Below are positions 11,019 through 21,219 of a stretch of 64,000 bases of DNA, piece after piece. A program made the translations under genes and the position numbers. Each line of letters starts with the position of its first letter. The stretch's first letter is position 1. The notes under the pieces were generated by a model, which saw only the letters and a program-made list of their open reading frames with translations, ran no database searches and was not told where the DNA came from. The stretch is from Acanthamoeba sp. SK_2022b (lineage: Eukaryota > Discosea > Longamoebia > Acanthamoebidae), in contig JANDJZ010000022.1 in NCBI GenBank assembly GCA_027943245.1, positions 1 to 64,000 on the forward strand, in the 5' to 3' direction.

Positions 11019-11852
11019 ATGCGATTTAGGCAAATTAAAATACTTGCTGACGTCAGCTCCAGAGCGCTGGAGATGATGCTGCATCTAGGCGCCTCAAATG
11101 AATGCATAGCGAAGGAGCGGGTGCGGCGCGTGTGGTCGCAGCTGAAGCAGACCCTCTCCTCGGGCGCCCCCGCCCCCGCCTTACCTGCTGGGGTCGCCTT
11201 CGCTTTGGCCGACGACGACGGTGGCCCCTTCGCTGCCGAGGAAGAGCGTGCCATGACCGCGCAGCTGCGAAAGAAGAGCGAAGCAGGACTGGGGGCCTAC
11301 ATTGCGCTGGCGAGAAACAGCGCCGACGATGAGTTCGACCTGCTCCACGAGCTCGCGGAGTGGCTCTTCTGGCCTGCCTCTGCCGATGAAGGCAGCGAAG
11401 AAAGCAGCCACGTGGACCTTTCCGCGACGAACCATGGGTTGGACGATGCCGACCAGACGGGGAAGAGGCAGGTTCTGGGCGATGAGGAGGACCAAGACAG
11501 CCAGCGATCGGCCAAGAGAGCACGAATAGAGGTTAGAAGGGGAGACCAACACGAAGATGAAGACGACGGCCTCGAAGACGAGGCGCTCCAGCTGTTCGCG
11601 CCCAGCCTGCTCCGGGCTCTGTCGTGGGTGGTCATTGCGCGGAGCTATCTGCTGCCGCAGTTCATCTGTCGTCTCTGGCGACGCGTATGGCGGCTGTGCC
11701 GACAACTAGGCGGAGGCAGCAGGGAAGAGGCAGGCATCCAGGCGAGGAGGAGGAGGAAACTGCTGGTGCTGCTCCAGTGCCTCACTAGGCTCCTGGCATC
11801 GGGACACAGGACCGACAATCCCAGGCATGGTCCGTTCATCCCGCTCCCTTGA
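11019..11852 (+). CDS. Hypothetical protein with acidic linker and nuclear-localisation-like motif, perhaps the 5' part of the next gene
   Basis: An intronless frame of 277 codons begins MRFRQIKILADVSSR. It has a helical N-terminal part, an alanine-rich stretch, an acidic middle (DEEDQDSQ... and EDEDDGLEDEA), a basic KRARIEVRR motif, and a leucine/arginine-rich helical C-terminal part. I recognise no family. The frame stops at 11850. An alternative is that it splices out at a GTATGG donor near 11685 (phase 0, after ...FICRLWRR) into the exon at about 11933 (ELVLGHDDPAVV), which is also in phase 0. That would make this the N terminus of the HEAT-repeat protein downstream. Confidence 0.45.
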   Translation: MRFRQIKILADVSSRALEMMLHLGASNECIAKERVRRVWSQLKQTLSSGAPAPALPAGVAFALADDDGGPFAAEEERAMTAQLRKKSEAGLGAYIALARNSADDEFDLLHELAEWLFWPASADEGSEESSHVDLSATNHGLDDADQTGKRQVLGDEEDQDSQRSAKRARIEVRRGDQHEDEDDGLEDEALQLFAPSLLRALSWVVIARSYLLPQFICRLWRRVWRLCRQLGGGSREEAGIQARRRRKLLVLLQCLTRLLASGHRTDNPRHGPFIPLP

Positions 11853-11893
11853 TGCCTCTCACCTACTCGCACACATCTCAACCACTACACGAC

Positions 11894-13849
11894 ATGAGAG
11901 CAGATAGCATGGTAATGGACAAGTTTCAGGAGTTGGTGTTGGGCCACGATGACCCCGCTGTGGTTATAGGTAGCTCCACTCCTACCCCCCCCCCCGGGGC
12001 AGCGTGCTGTCTGTCTCCTGCGGCTAAGATTCCAGGGACATCAACAACAGAAGGCATACGGCTCTTCCACTCCTTGACGTCTAGGCTGTATAGGAACACC
12101 ATCATCGCCTCCAAGAGGCACCAGGTAGCCCTTTTGACCCCCCCCCCAAGCATGGAATCTCCCTTTGCAGTGTCCGTTGGTTGAAGTGGCGCGTATGTCA
12201 GATTGTAGGATATGTGCTACGACTCGCTGGACACCCAAACGAGCGAGTGCGCCAGGTCGTTAGGTTGGTCACCTATGTGCCACTATGGCACGAGAACTTG
12301 CATCCCATCACCTTCGAGGTGGCCCTCCTTCCTTCTATAATTAATGATTTATTTTAGCTCACCGGTCAGCGGAGGGAGGCAGATCTTGTTCGTGCATGCC
12401 AGCGACCGAGAGAAAGATGACTATGTGCGCGAGCACGCTTTGGACATCATAGCAGATATCGCGAACCAACGCTACTCCCCACAGGTCGTAAAGCGACTCG
12501 TGTTGGCAGCCATGGTGCGTCATCTTTTGTTTGTTTGTTTGTTTGTTTGTTTGCTTGCTTGCTTGCTTGTTTGTTTGCTTGCTTGCTTGCTTGCTTGTTT
12601 GTTTGCTTGCTTGCTTGTTTGTTTGATTGATTTCTACTTTCTAGCACGCAACACTCATCAACACTGCACGCTCTATAGTCTCTCACCACCACTCATTGTG
12701 ACGCGTCTCGCAGGAAAGCGAAAGTCGCCCGATCGCACGAGCGGGTACCCTTGCGCTGACGCGCTACATCGAACACGAGGCCATCAATGCCAACCACTTC
12801 CCTGTACGAGGGCTCCTTCGGTGCGCCTCAATGTCTTCTTCGCCTTCTTTCTCGCGACGGCAAGCCGCTGAAGAGCATGACTCGCTTTTTGCCTCACTCT
12901 CTTTGCTCTCTTTGTTGACGCCAGGCTGTTGAACCTATTGGCGCAAAACATGCAGCTGAGCGAGCCTGGGGTGGGTACTCTGCTCGACCTCACCTCGGAG
13001 CGTATAGTGAGCCAGTGGTCCTCGTTTGCCGACTCCATGCCGTTGCTGCCGTTTGACCTGCAGCGCCACCTTGAGAACCTGAACCTTAAAGCCAAGCAAG
13101 CAACATGTTGCCCCCCCCTCAATCGTGTCAATGTTGGGCGCGCACTCACTCGCCGCGTTTGCAGACCTGCGCAAGAATGCGGAGGCACCTTGGCTTGTGG
13201 ACTGGGCTACTGACGACGACGATGACTACCTGCGGGACTGGTGCACCCTGCGGGAGGTGAGCCTGATCTGTGCAGAGAAGGTGGCTCTCGCCTTCAGCCA
13301 GGAATCAGTGGCCGAGGTGATGCCCATGTTCATGGAGACACGTTTGGGGGCCAATGTGCCCTGGCAACAACGGTGCCTGTTGCCACACGCCACACAGGCC
13401 ACACGCTCCTGTTCCTAACAGATTCGTGTGCGCCCCTCTTGACTTCAGAGAATGCGCGCTGGCGCTTCTGGGATTGGTAGCACAGGCCAACGCCAAGAAC
13501 GAGACGCTGGATCCAGCGGAGACCCTGTTCCTGAACTGGGTCGCTGCCGCACTACACGATGTAGAGGCATGTCAACTATGCAACATGCAACTTGACCCTC
13601 CCCTCACGAGATGGAACGTGCTCATGGTGTGTGTGTGTGTGTGTGTGTGTTTGTGTGTGTGTGGTTCAGGCCAGGATCCGTGCGACGGCGTGCTGGGCAC
13701 TCCAGTTCTATTTCGCCGGTTGGCCGGCTGCCACCGCGGCGGTTGCCCAGGACGTGGTCAGTCTGGCGCGTGATCCGCACCCCAAGGTGTGTGAGTCCGC
13801 CCTCTTGGCCCTCCATGCCCACCAGACAGCATGCGTCAAGGACCCATGA
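11894..13849 (+). CDS. HEAT-repeat, karyopherin (importin-beta)-like protein
   Basis: Several exons join on the plus strand: one containing MVMDKFQELVLGHDDP, then GTSTTEGIRLFHSLTSR..., IVGYVLRLAGHPNERVRQVV..., ...DYVREHALDIIADIANQ..., ESESRPIARAGTLALTRY..., SERIVSQWSSFADSMP..., DLRKNAEAPWLVDW..., ECALALLGLVAQANAK... and ARIRATACWALQFYF..., ending ...HQTACVKDP at 13849. The paired helices and the RATACWAL...KVCESALLALHA pattern match HEAT repeats of importin/transportin-type nuclear transport receptors, where a W..RE.ALLALG / R..ACWTLSRY pair is typical. No importin-beta N-terminal (RanGTP-binding) domain is visible. The protein ends soon after this pair, whereas transportins continue for several hundred residues, so it is either short or mis-modelled. 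The (GT)n and (GTTT/GCTT)n tracts lie in its introns. Confidence 0.6.
12527..12625. repeat. (TTTG)n/(CTTG)n tetranucleotide tract in an intron
   Basis: About 100 bp of alternating TTTG and CTTG tetramers in the intron that follows ...VKRLVLAAM. The U/G/C-rich strand is the sense strand. Confidence 0.9.
13627..13663. repeat. (GT)n microsatellite in an intron
   Basis: About 17 GT units, with one T interruption, immediately after the donor of the last intron of the HEAT-repeat gene and directly before its acceptor CAG. Sense-strand orientation is (GT)n. Confidence 0.9.
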
Positions 13850-14117
13850 GGTATAGCGGGCGTAGTGTCAGTACCCGTCGATGAGCGCAGCCAGCGAGCA
13901 GAGGGCGCTCGTCCCTTGCGGCAACGGCTCCTCTTCGTGGACCGCCTGCTGCGTTTCCGTGACCCGGCCATGAACACGAAACCTGGCATGCTCTATCTGA
14001 TGCTTCTCACCTCCATGTCGCGGCTTGTATCTCTTCTTTATTGGTTGACCGCGTGCCGTCATCAGTCGTGCTTGCCCTTAATCACTAGAGCCATTACGCG
14101 CAAGACCAATGAGCACC

Positions 14118-16817
14118 CTACCCTACGGTAAGATAGTAGTGGTGTACCTTGAGGCTTGAGAGAAGTCATTTCAGGGTATTTCTCACCGTAAGAAAAGAGA
14201 AGCTCAGTTCCTACCCACATATCAATTTAGAATACCACCTGTAGACAGACAACAGTCGCGTGGGAGTTGCGTACCCATGGGAATGTTGGTGGTTGCATAA
14301 AAGGCCACACGATTTAGGCCACTCACGTACCTGTTCTGGGCCTCCATATTGGAATGAGTGTTGCTGTGGTTGGCAAACCTACAATAGCACGAGTAAGTTG
14401 GTCAACATTTCTCCAAATGAACAGAAGAAGCAAGAACCTGAGTTTGTTGGCAACTTTCTCTCCATCAAGCTTTGATCCATGCTTTGCTAGATCAAAGATA
14501 TAGGAAGGGCTGTGTGCTGCGAGTATGACTTCTTCTCTCAAAGAGCCCTCCTCTGATGTCACGCACTGACATACATCTTTTAGAAAACATGACTGATGTT
14601 CCCAGAAGGGAAGAGTAACCCTACCTCACCAGCATACTCGCCAATAAACTCTCCCTTTTTGATATCTTCACCTGCAAAAAGGGCCCACCCTCTGATCGTG
14701 CTATTGATACCAACAAGCACTCTCTTGACATACAGGTAAGAATGCAGGCAGTGTGCTGGCTGTGATTGAAGATACCTTACTAGACCGGCCAAAGAGTAGA
14801 TGAGTATTGCTGCATTTCTTCTCCGCTGTGTTGTGTCTATGGCACAAATCAGGAGAGCACTCCCTCTTTGCTAGATAGCATGGGCACTTAACAGAACCCA
14901 CACATGTGAGGAAGTATCAGAAGCAGCAGTTGATGTTCGAGTGTACCTTCTTTGTGTTGCACAACTTGGAGCCATGTGTACACTGGCAGCCTCTCCAACG
15001 TACATGGCAAGATGGTGGACACAGGCAAGCCACTTCGCAGCCTGTCGCCATACAGAGGCACCTGCAGTTTTCTTGGCACTGGCTTCTGCATTTGCAGTAG
15101 CGATAGTCACCTTTTGGCTCTTTCTCTCCTTTTTTTATTGCCTGTGTGGGGCGAAACTAAGGTTAGTGGTTGTTACCGTAGTGATCTAACTCCATGAACA
15201 TACTCGGCTCATCTTCAGCAGCTTTGGCGTAGCCTTCGTCTTCTCTGTAGAGAGAGAATGGTAAGCCAATCTATCTGAAAAGGAGCCAGAATCACGTACT
15301 TTCAAGGTGATGCGCTTGCATCCTTTCCTTGTTTATCGTTGCCCAGACCTCCTTCTTGTTCTGGAAATAGTAGCATGCAACCTTGTGGCAGGTCTCGTGC
15401 ACTCCAAGGTCGCGAGCAATGCAACAGAAGTCTGGGCCATGGATTGAGAAGCTGATGTTGAAGGCCTGTGTTCCCTCGTCATTGAACTCCACCTTGGCCG
15501 TGTTCGATTCTCTCATACACAGATCGATAAAGGCACAGTCCTTTTGGCACGGAATGCGCTTCAAAGGAAAAACCTCGCTTTCGGTTGGTGTAGGCATGTA
15601 GGGCAGCACGGTGTCCTCATGCTTGTCCCCAACTGTCGCGCCCTTAACATCAGATACCCCGATCCTGTCAATCACTGTGTCCAACTCAAAAGGATGTTGG
15701 GAGTGGGAGCACACACCACACCATGCTGACCACAGTCGGGCATGTAACAAATTCTGCAAAACCAATCTGCCATGTTGTGAGTGTCTCCAAGCACTCTGTG
15801 CAGGAAAGAGGAACTAGAATAGTGAGCACTCGAATGAGTAGGAAGGTAGTGTCTGGGTGTCGTTACCTCACCGGAGCAGGATAGGACTGCTGGATCCTGT
15901 GATGGCCAAAGAGGTTCAGGGCAAGCAGATCGCTGATCAAAAAAGGGGCAGTTACCGGTCTTCCACAATATCTTTGGCATATCCAAGCTCCTCGCACAAG
16001 GCCTCTACAACTATTGACCTGAAATTGTGAGCCTGGTCGATCATGCAGAAGATGGCATGCAACACCTGGTCGTGCTTGAGCTATTTGGAAAGATATGTTG
16101 AACTTGTGGCCCTGCCAACTCGCACATCCAGTCATCCCCACCGCATTCCTCATACCTTCCACTGGCGGTTTATGTTGTCTGGCTTGGGTAAGAAACGCTC
16201 CGACCCTCTGCTAAGGGGCACTTCCGTGAGAACTCCGTCGGTGTCATCTTTGTATGGCACAAAGGGGAGCTCCCGAGTGTCTAATCTCTGTTGAGCATGC
16301 GATCGCGGACACCACGTCAGCAAAACCAGCGTGATCACGAGGCCGAGGTGGGACGCACCCCCAGCTGGCCTTTGATTGGGGCGAATCGCCGCCCTCGCGG
16401 CAGGGCCTCCACAGGTTCAAGCATGATCGGCTCGGGCCACGGCTCTAGCTGATCGATTATGTCAGGCGTCTCCGCGTCTCGTCTTCGCTGCTCGTCCAGC
16501 AGCTTCTCAATGTCCTCGGCCATCTTGGCCATCCATTCCTGTGATGGGTATCGCCGTTAAGTCGGTCAGTTAACCACAATGTGTCAAAGGAAGTGGGGCA
16601 CCTCTGTCTTGGCTTCGTAGGCGGCCAGGGCGTGGGGTAGTGTCTCTCGGATGCAGGCGACTATGCTGTCCTTGATGCGGCGCTGCTCCTCCAGCACGAC
16701 GCGCGCTCTCTTCGCGGTGCTGGGCTGCTCCACCTCTTCCTCCTCCATCTCTTCCTCTTCGTCGTCGATATCGCTCAGAGCAGTGAGCTCCACCTCTTCT
16801 TCTGAGCTCAGCTCCAT
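14118..16817 (-). CDS. Enhancer of zeste homologue (PRC2 histone H3K27 methyltransferase)
   Basis: About 16 exons run from ATG 16817 (MELSSEEEVELTALSDIDDEE) to TAG 14118-14120. The order fits EZH proteins. An acidic N terminus is followed by a segment with WFCRICYMPDCGQH (the FCRRCFKYDC region) and PCQKDC / GPDFCCIARDLGVHETCHKV (the FCAIARLIGTKTC region). A pre-SET CXC domain follows with dense cysteines (YCKCRSQCQENCRCLC..., then CPCYLAKRECSPDLC). The SET domain is last: GWALFAGEDIKKGEFIGEYAGE, SYIFDLAK...KLRFANHS and GTELLFSYGEKY. The RFANHS and ELLF-Y motifs that form the AdoMet/lysine pocket are kept. It would methylate H3K27 within a PRC2 complex in the nucleus. The exon between QHG and HPFELDTVIDRIG is the least certain join. 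The gene converges on the HEAT gene, with 268 bp between stops. Confidence 0.88.
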
Positions 16818-16957
16818 GTTTCGGTACAAGGATGCCACGACTCTAAGACGCCTGTTATGGTGGACCTTAAAGTTCTAACAAAGTCTTTTCCTTCATTCTT
16901 TCTGCTCCCTGCATTACTGCGCAGTATTTGACGGCTCTTCGCTTGGTGACGGTCGCC

Positions 16958-17218
16958 CTAGCACGAAAACATATGGCACCTTATCATGTCGTGCTCCTCT
17001 TCTTTAGCAGGGACAGTACAGCAGGACGGGACTTGTGGCACCGTACTGGCATGCTTTAGTGTTTCTGTTGATTCTCTTTCTTGTGGACTCGTCACCAGGT
17101 ATGGTAGTTTGAAAGACGCTGACCACCACAAACTGCCCGTGCTGACAAGGAGCAGCGTGGAGAAGACCAGTCGGACGCGGGTAATGTCAGACCAGGTGGG
17201 CAGCGTCGGTCCTAGCAT
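16958..17218 (-). CDS. Possible small one-pass membrane protein
   Basis: An 86-codon frame starts at an ATG (MLGPTLPTWSDITRVR) and contains one hydrophobic stretch (LVFSTLLLVSTGSLWW) that could span a membrane, then a polar tail with several cysteines. It lies alone between the E(z) start and the profilin stop. There is no family match I can recall and no obvious introns. It may be a chance frame; the length and the single hydrophobic helix after a short polar N terminus are the only support. Confidence 0.25.
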   Translation of the reverse strand: MLGPTLPTWSDITRVRLVFSTLLLVSTGSLWWSASFKLPYLVTSPQERESTETLKHASTVPQVPSCCTVPAKEEEHDMIRCHMFSC

Positions 17219-17392
17219 CTAGTGAGGGTGACAAAACGAGTGGGGCAAGCGAGAGCTGTGGTGAAACACCAATTTATGTTTTTGATATTACAGACTAAGG
17301 GGCTCTATACACGACGAGGCTGCATCAGATAAGGGGATTAGCAGGACAGGTCCGCCTCGATGCGTCGGAAGACCCAAAGAGGCTTGACTGCT

Positions 17393-17842
17393 TTAGTAGC
17401 CCTGGGCGATGAGGTAGTCGGCGAGCTTCTCCACCACGTTGGCGCACTGGCCAGGCTGGACCTTCTCGTCGTAGAGGGCAACGAGCACGGCCTTGCTGGT
17501 CTTCACGCAGCACACGCCAGTGGCGTTCTTCTTGGCGTAGACAGAGCGCTCATCAGCCTTGATGCAGAGGTACTTGGTGCCAGCGAGGGTCAGGCCGTTG
17601 GCGCGGACAGCGTCGGGGGACTGTAGAAAGAAGCACTGGAAGGTTAGATCTTGCCAAGATGCGAACATATGAAGTGCGCGAGAACATACCGTGAAGGCGG
17701 CGACGAGGGACTGAGCCTCAGGACCGCTGACGGCGAAACCAGCGGAAGTAGCCCAGCTACCACCATCGTGACCGACAATAGCGGCCTTGGTGACGGAGCC
17801 GGTGCCCACGAGGTTGGTGTCGACGTACGTTTGCCAAGACAT
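17393..17842 (-). CDS. Profilin
   Basis: Two exons (17842-17690 and 17620-17393) give 126 residues, close to the 125 of Acanthamoeba profilins. The protein begins MSWQTYVDTNLVGTG, the poly-proline-binding N-terminal helix, and ends ANVVEKLADYLIAQGY, the C-terminal helix that completes the poly-proline site. The actin-binding face ...VKTSKAVLVALYDEKVQPGQ... is intact. It binds G-actin and proline-rich proteins in the cytoplasm and supports actin turnover and cell motility. The central part (SGPEAQSL; GLTLAGTKYLCIKADERSVYAKKN) differs from the profilin I/II sequences I know, so this is either another isoform or another species. The start is fixed by the conserved N terminus. Confidence 0.97.
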   Translation of the reverse strand: MSWQTYVDTNLVGTGSVTKAAIVGHDGGSWATSAGFAVSGPEAQSLVAAFTVCSRALHMFASWQDLTFQCFFLQSPDAVRANGLTLAGTKYLCIKADERSVYAKKNATGVCCVKTSKAVLVALYDEKVQPGQCANVVEKLADYLIAQGY

Positions 17843-18378
17843 AGTGTTTGTAGGAGGTGGTGGTGGTAGAGGTGGTGTTCTGGGTGGTTGCTTGCGCTTG
17901 CGGTGGAATGACAAAAGAAACAGGGCCCGAACGTGGGCCTTTTGCCCCTCTCCTGGCTGGAGGGACGCGACGGACTTACCTTTCTCCGTCAGCCACTCAC
18001 ATGACGATTCCCACTTGTGACTCTTTCCCTCGCCACCTTAACTCGATTCTCCACCTCTTTTCTGCAACAAAGCTGCAGCTTAACGGAATGCCACACATTT
18101 TTTCTAATTATTCCGTAAAATTTGAATTTTTGGCCCAGTCAACCACGAAAAAAGGAGAGCGCGATGTCTTGTTTTCGCAAACGGCGCAGGCCCGCTCTCT
18201 TTCTTGGCGTTCATTAGCACCTTGGACACCAGGCGTAGGCCCTCCTGGCCAACCCCACTTTTAACCGGCCGCTGGTTGTCGTCGCGCAGAGGTGGCGCTG
18301 AGCTCCCCCCACCCACCAACCAACCCCACTCAGGTTGCTCCTCCGAGGAGGCCTGGCGCTGGGCACAACGCTCCTCCT
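17843..18378. promoter_or_regulatory. Profilin upstream region and SF3A3 3' flank
   Basis: This 536-bp spacer separates the profilin ATG from the stop codon of SF3A3 on the same strand. No coding exon was recognised. It must contain the profilin promoter and the SF3A3 polyadenylation site, but I see no diagnostic motif. Confidence 0.4.
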
Positions 18379-20999
18379 TCAGAGCAGGCCCTGCTTCCTG
18401 AGCAGCTCGTAGGTCTTCTTGGAGTAGACGTTGCCTTCGGCGTCCTCGCACTCCTCCTCGTCTTCCGGCTTCCACTGCGTCGTCTGCTGGTCCTCCTTCA
18501 GCTTCTCCCACACTGCACGCAAAGGGAAGAAATCGGTCAGAAGAGGCCCGCAACCGATGACGTTGGTAAAGATGAAGGTGAAGATGAAGACGATGAAGAA
18601 ATTTGGGCACGTACAATCCTGAGCGTCCTTGATCTTGGTGATCTCGTGGAAGTGCTTTGTGTTGGGGATACCCAGACATCGCATGCCGTGGGCGTGCCGC
18701 CACTCCTGGAAGTGCCGCTCGAACGCTCGCCGGCCCTGGTAGTTCTGGTTGCCGCAGATCTCGCACTGGTACATGATCCCCAGGCCGTGCAGCTTGTAGA
18801 GCCAGTAGGGAATGGGCTTGCCGTCCCAGCCCACGGGGTAGTTCTGCTTGCCCACCACCACCTCTTCCTCCTCCTCCGACTCAGCCTCCACGTCCGACCC
18901 TTCCTCTTCCTCAAGCTCAGCCTGTTGTGCGTCCAAAGGACAGGGTCAGCCCCGTGCGCGCGCGCGCGCGCGCGTGTGTGTGTGTAATGTATGAGCGAGG
19001 CGGGATGGGGCCGTACCAAGATTTCATCGACGGTCCTGCTCTGCTTCTTTTCGACGTGCTGCTTGGTGGCCTCGAGCTTGTCCTGGCACGAGAGCGCAAG
19101 CTTGCGGATCTTGCACTCGAGCAGAGTGATCTGTGGCCCAATACAACACATCGGAGAGACGTAAGCAAGTTGCCGCGCAGAAAGTGGAGGTGTGCCAAAG
19201 GAAAGCGGATCGCTCACCTGCTTGTGCAGCACCGGGCTGTTCTTTGCGGTCTCGGCCTTCTTTCCCTTCTTTCTCCTCCTTCGGCTCTTGTTTCCCGGTT
19301 GCGCGAGCAGAGATGCGTTGAGAGCTTCGATGGGAGTGTCCCTGCGCAGTTACATGGCGAAGACTGGTATCAGAATCGTTTTGATCTCACCTATTTAAAA
19401 GAAAAAAAAAAGAAAAAAAGAAAATATAAATCGAATGTGTAGAAGCCCGTACTTGAGCATGAACAGACGAGCGGCCCTCTCCTCGAGGGTTCCTCCGCAA
19501 ATGAGTCCCTTGCTTTGCAGCTCCTTCTTCAGGCGCTCCAGGCCCACGGCCTCCAGTTCCTTGGCCGAACTGAAATTCTACATACGCCCACGTCTTAGCG
19601 CTGGCAATGACTCAGATAATACAAGCGCAATAAATAAATAAACAAATAAACAAATGTAAATAAAAAGATAAAAGGTACAAGGACTGCACGGGGAGACCAA
19701 CCTTAAGGTCAATGGGCTGATCATCGGGGATCTCGATCTTTGCGACAGGCTCGGGCTTGACCGCCTCGCCGTTGCTGTTGGCGTTGCCGTTCGCCACGGG
19801 AGCGGGTCCGTCGTCGATGTCGTCGAGAGACGTCGTGGCAGTGGCAGGCGCCGGCGGGGCGTCGTCCAAATCGATGGCGTCCAAGTCAGTGGTTGACGTC
19901 GAAGACTGCAAACGAGTAAAGCGTCAGTACGTGAAGGACAGATCGACGCGTGTGGGACCGGCGAAGGCAACCGTACCGAGGAAGCGGCCGAGTTCTCTGA
20001 CTTGAGCTTTTCGTGTTCCTTGTCTTTCTCCTCTCGCTCGGCCCTCTCCCAGCTCCAGTTGCCGTCCCAGCGCTTCTCGAGCTCCTCTTCGGCCTCCTTG
20101 AGGAGACCGTCGACGTTGGTCAGCGGTTTCGCTCGCCGGTACCACGTGATGAGATACTCGAGCACGAGTTGGAGATAGCTGTGGGACAGCAGCACGCCCG
20201 CCCACGCGCAGATGAGCACCACCTATCAACGACGAAGGAAAGAGGGAGAGGGAGTACGCACTTGCGGTAGGGCTGGTCCTTGGTCTCGAGCTTGTCGTCA
20301 AAGGTGTGCAATGACATGAGGTAGTCTGTGTAGTCGATCGACTTGCCCTTGTTCTGTTTGAGGTTAAGGAAGTTCAGGTAGTGCTCGTGAAGATCAAGGA
20401 AACGGCCGAAGCTTTCCTCACCCGTGAATTGCGACACTGAAGATGCGGGAGATGGCAAGGGTGAGTGACAGTGCCAAAACGAACGCTGAAAGGGAGAAGG
20501 CGTACGCTCATCGTCTTCCATGACGAGCTTGTAGGCCACGTCCTCGGGTTTCTCGAAGGTCATGTCAGGGAACTTGGCGTAGTAGGCCCGCATCTCGCGC
20601 ATGGTGTCGTAGAAGACACTGAACACTTCAGGGCCCTGCCCCGTGATGCGCGAGATGTCATCGCGGCGGAGGTTATCCTTATCTTCATAGATGGCACGCA
20701 ACTTGTTACTTCGGTCCTGAATGAGCTCCAGATATTTGTTCACCTTGAGATCGAGGGTGATCTTTGACTTGTGCTGCACAAAGAAAAGCCAAAATGAGTG
20801 AGAACTGGCTGCATTTGTAGAAAAAATCAGAGAAATGTAGAGGGGGGGGAGAGTGAAAATTATAACGGCAATCAAAGGTATGGCAAAGGTTCGCAGGTAC
20901 CGTTTTGGGTTCCTCCATTCTGAGTTGCACGATCATCCTCTGGCACCTTTCAACATCCTCGTGCAGGGACCGCGTCTTCTCCAGCAGCGACGTCGCCAT
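18379..20999 (-). CDS. SF3A3: Splicing factor 3A subunit 3 (SF3a60/Prp9 homologue)
   Basis: Multi-exon gene starting [20 protein letters not shown] (ATG 20999) and ending ...[13 protein letters not shown] (stop 18379). Recognisable blocks in order are: the N-terminal coiled region ([38 protein letters not shown]), [19 protein letters not shown], a central helical part, an SAP-like segment ([18 protein letters not shown]), and the hallmark [20 protein letters not shown]. Then comes the matrin/U1-like C2H2 zinc finger [19 protein letters not shown] with [16 protein letters not shown]. It is part of the U2 snRNP SF3a complex, which helps U2 bind the branch site. A (CG)n(TG)n tract lies in one intron near 18956-18985. 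The start lies 220 bp from a divergent gene. Confidence 0.95.
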
Positions 21000-21219
21000 C
21001 TGATTTCTTTATCAAATTAATCGCTTCCCGTTCCAATTGAGTATTTGCTTGCAAATGCCTATGTTGTATCACCACTTCTACACCAACGAGCAGAGCCTCT
21101 CGTAGATGATGTGTTTCCAACGGCAGAGGAGACGCAAGGATTGATTCGCGCTGTCCCGAAATTTCTGTTCTTTTGGGTAACTCCGCTGATAAGAAAACAA
21201 AAAGAAATAGATATAACAA
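21000..21219. promoter_or_regulatory. Bidirectional promoter region, SF3A3 / Josephin gene
   Basis: 220 bp separates two divergent ATGs. It is AT-richer than the flanks, with an aagaaatagatataacaa stretch just upstream of the Josephin start. No defined element was recognised. Confidence 0.45.
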
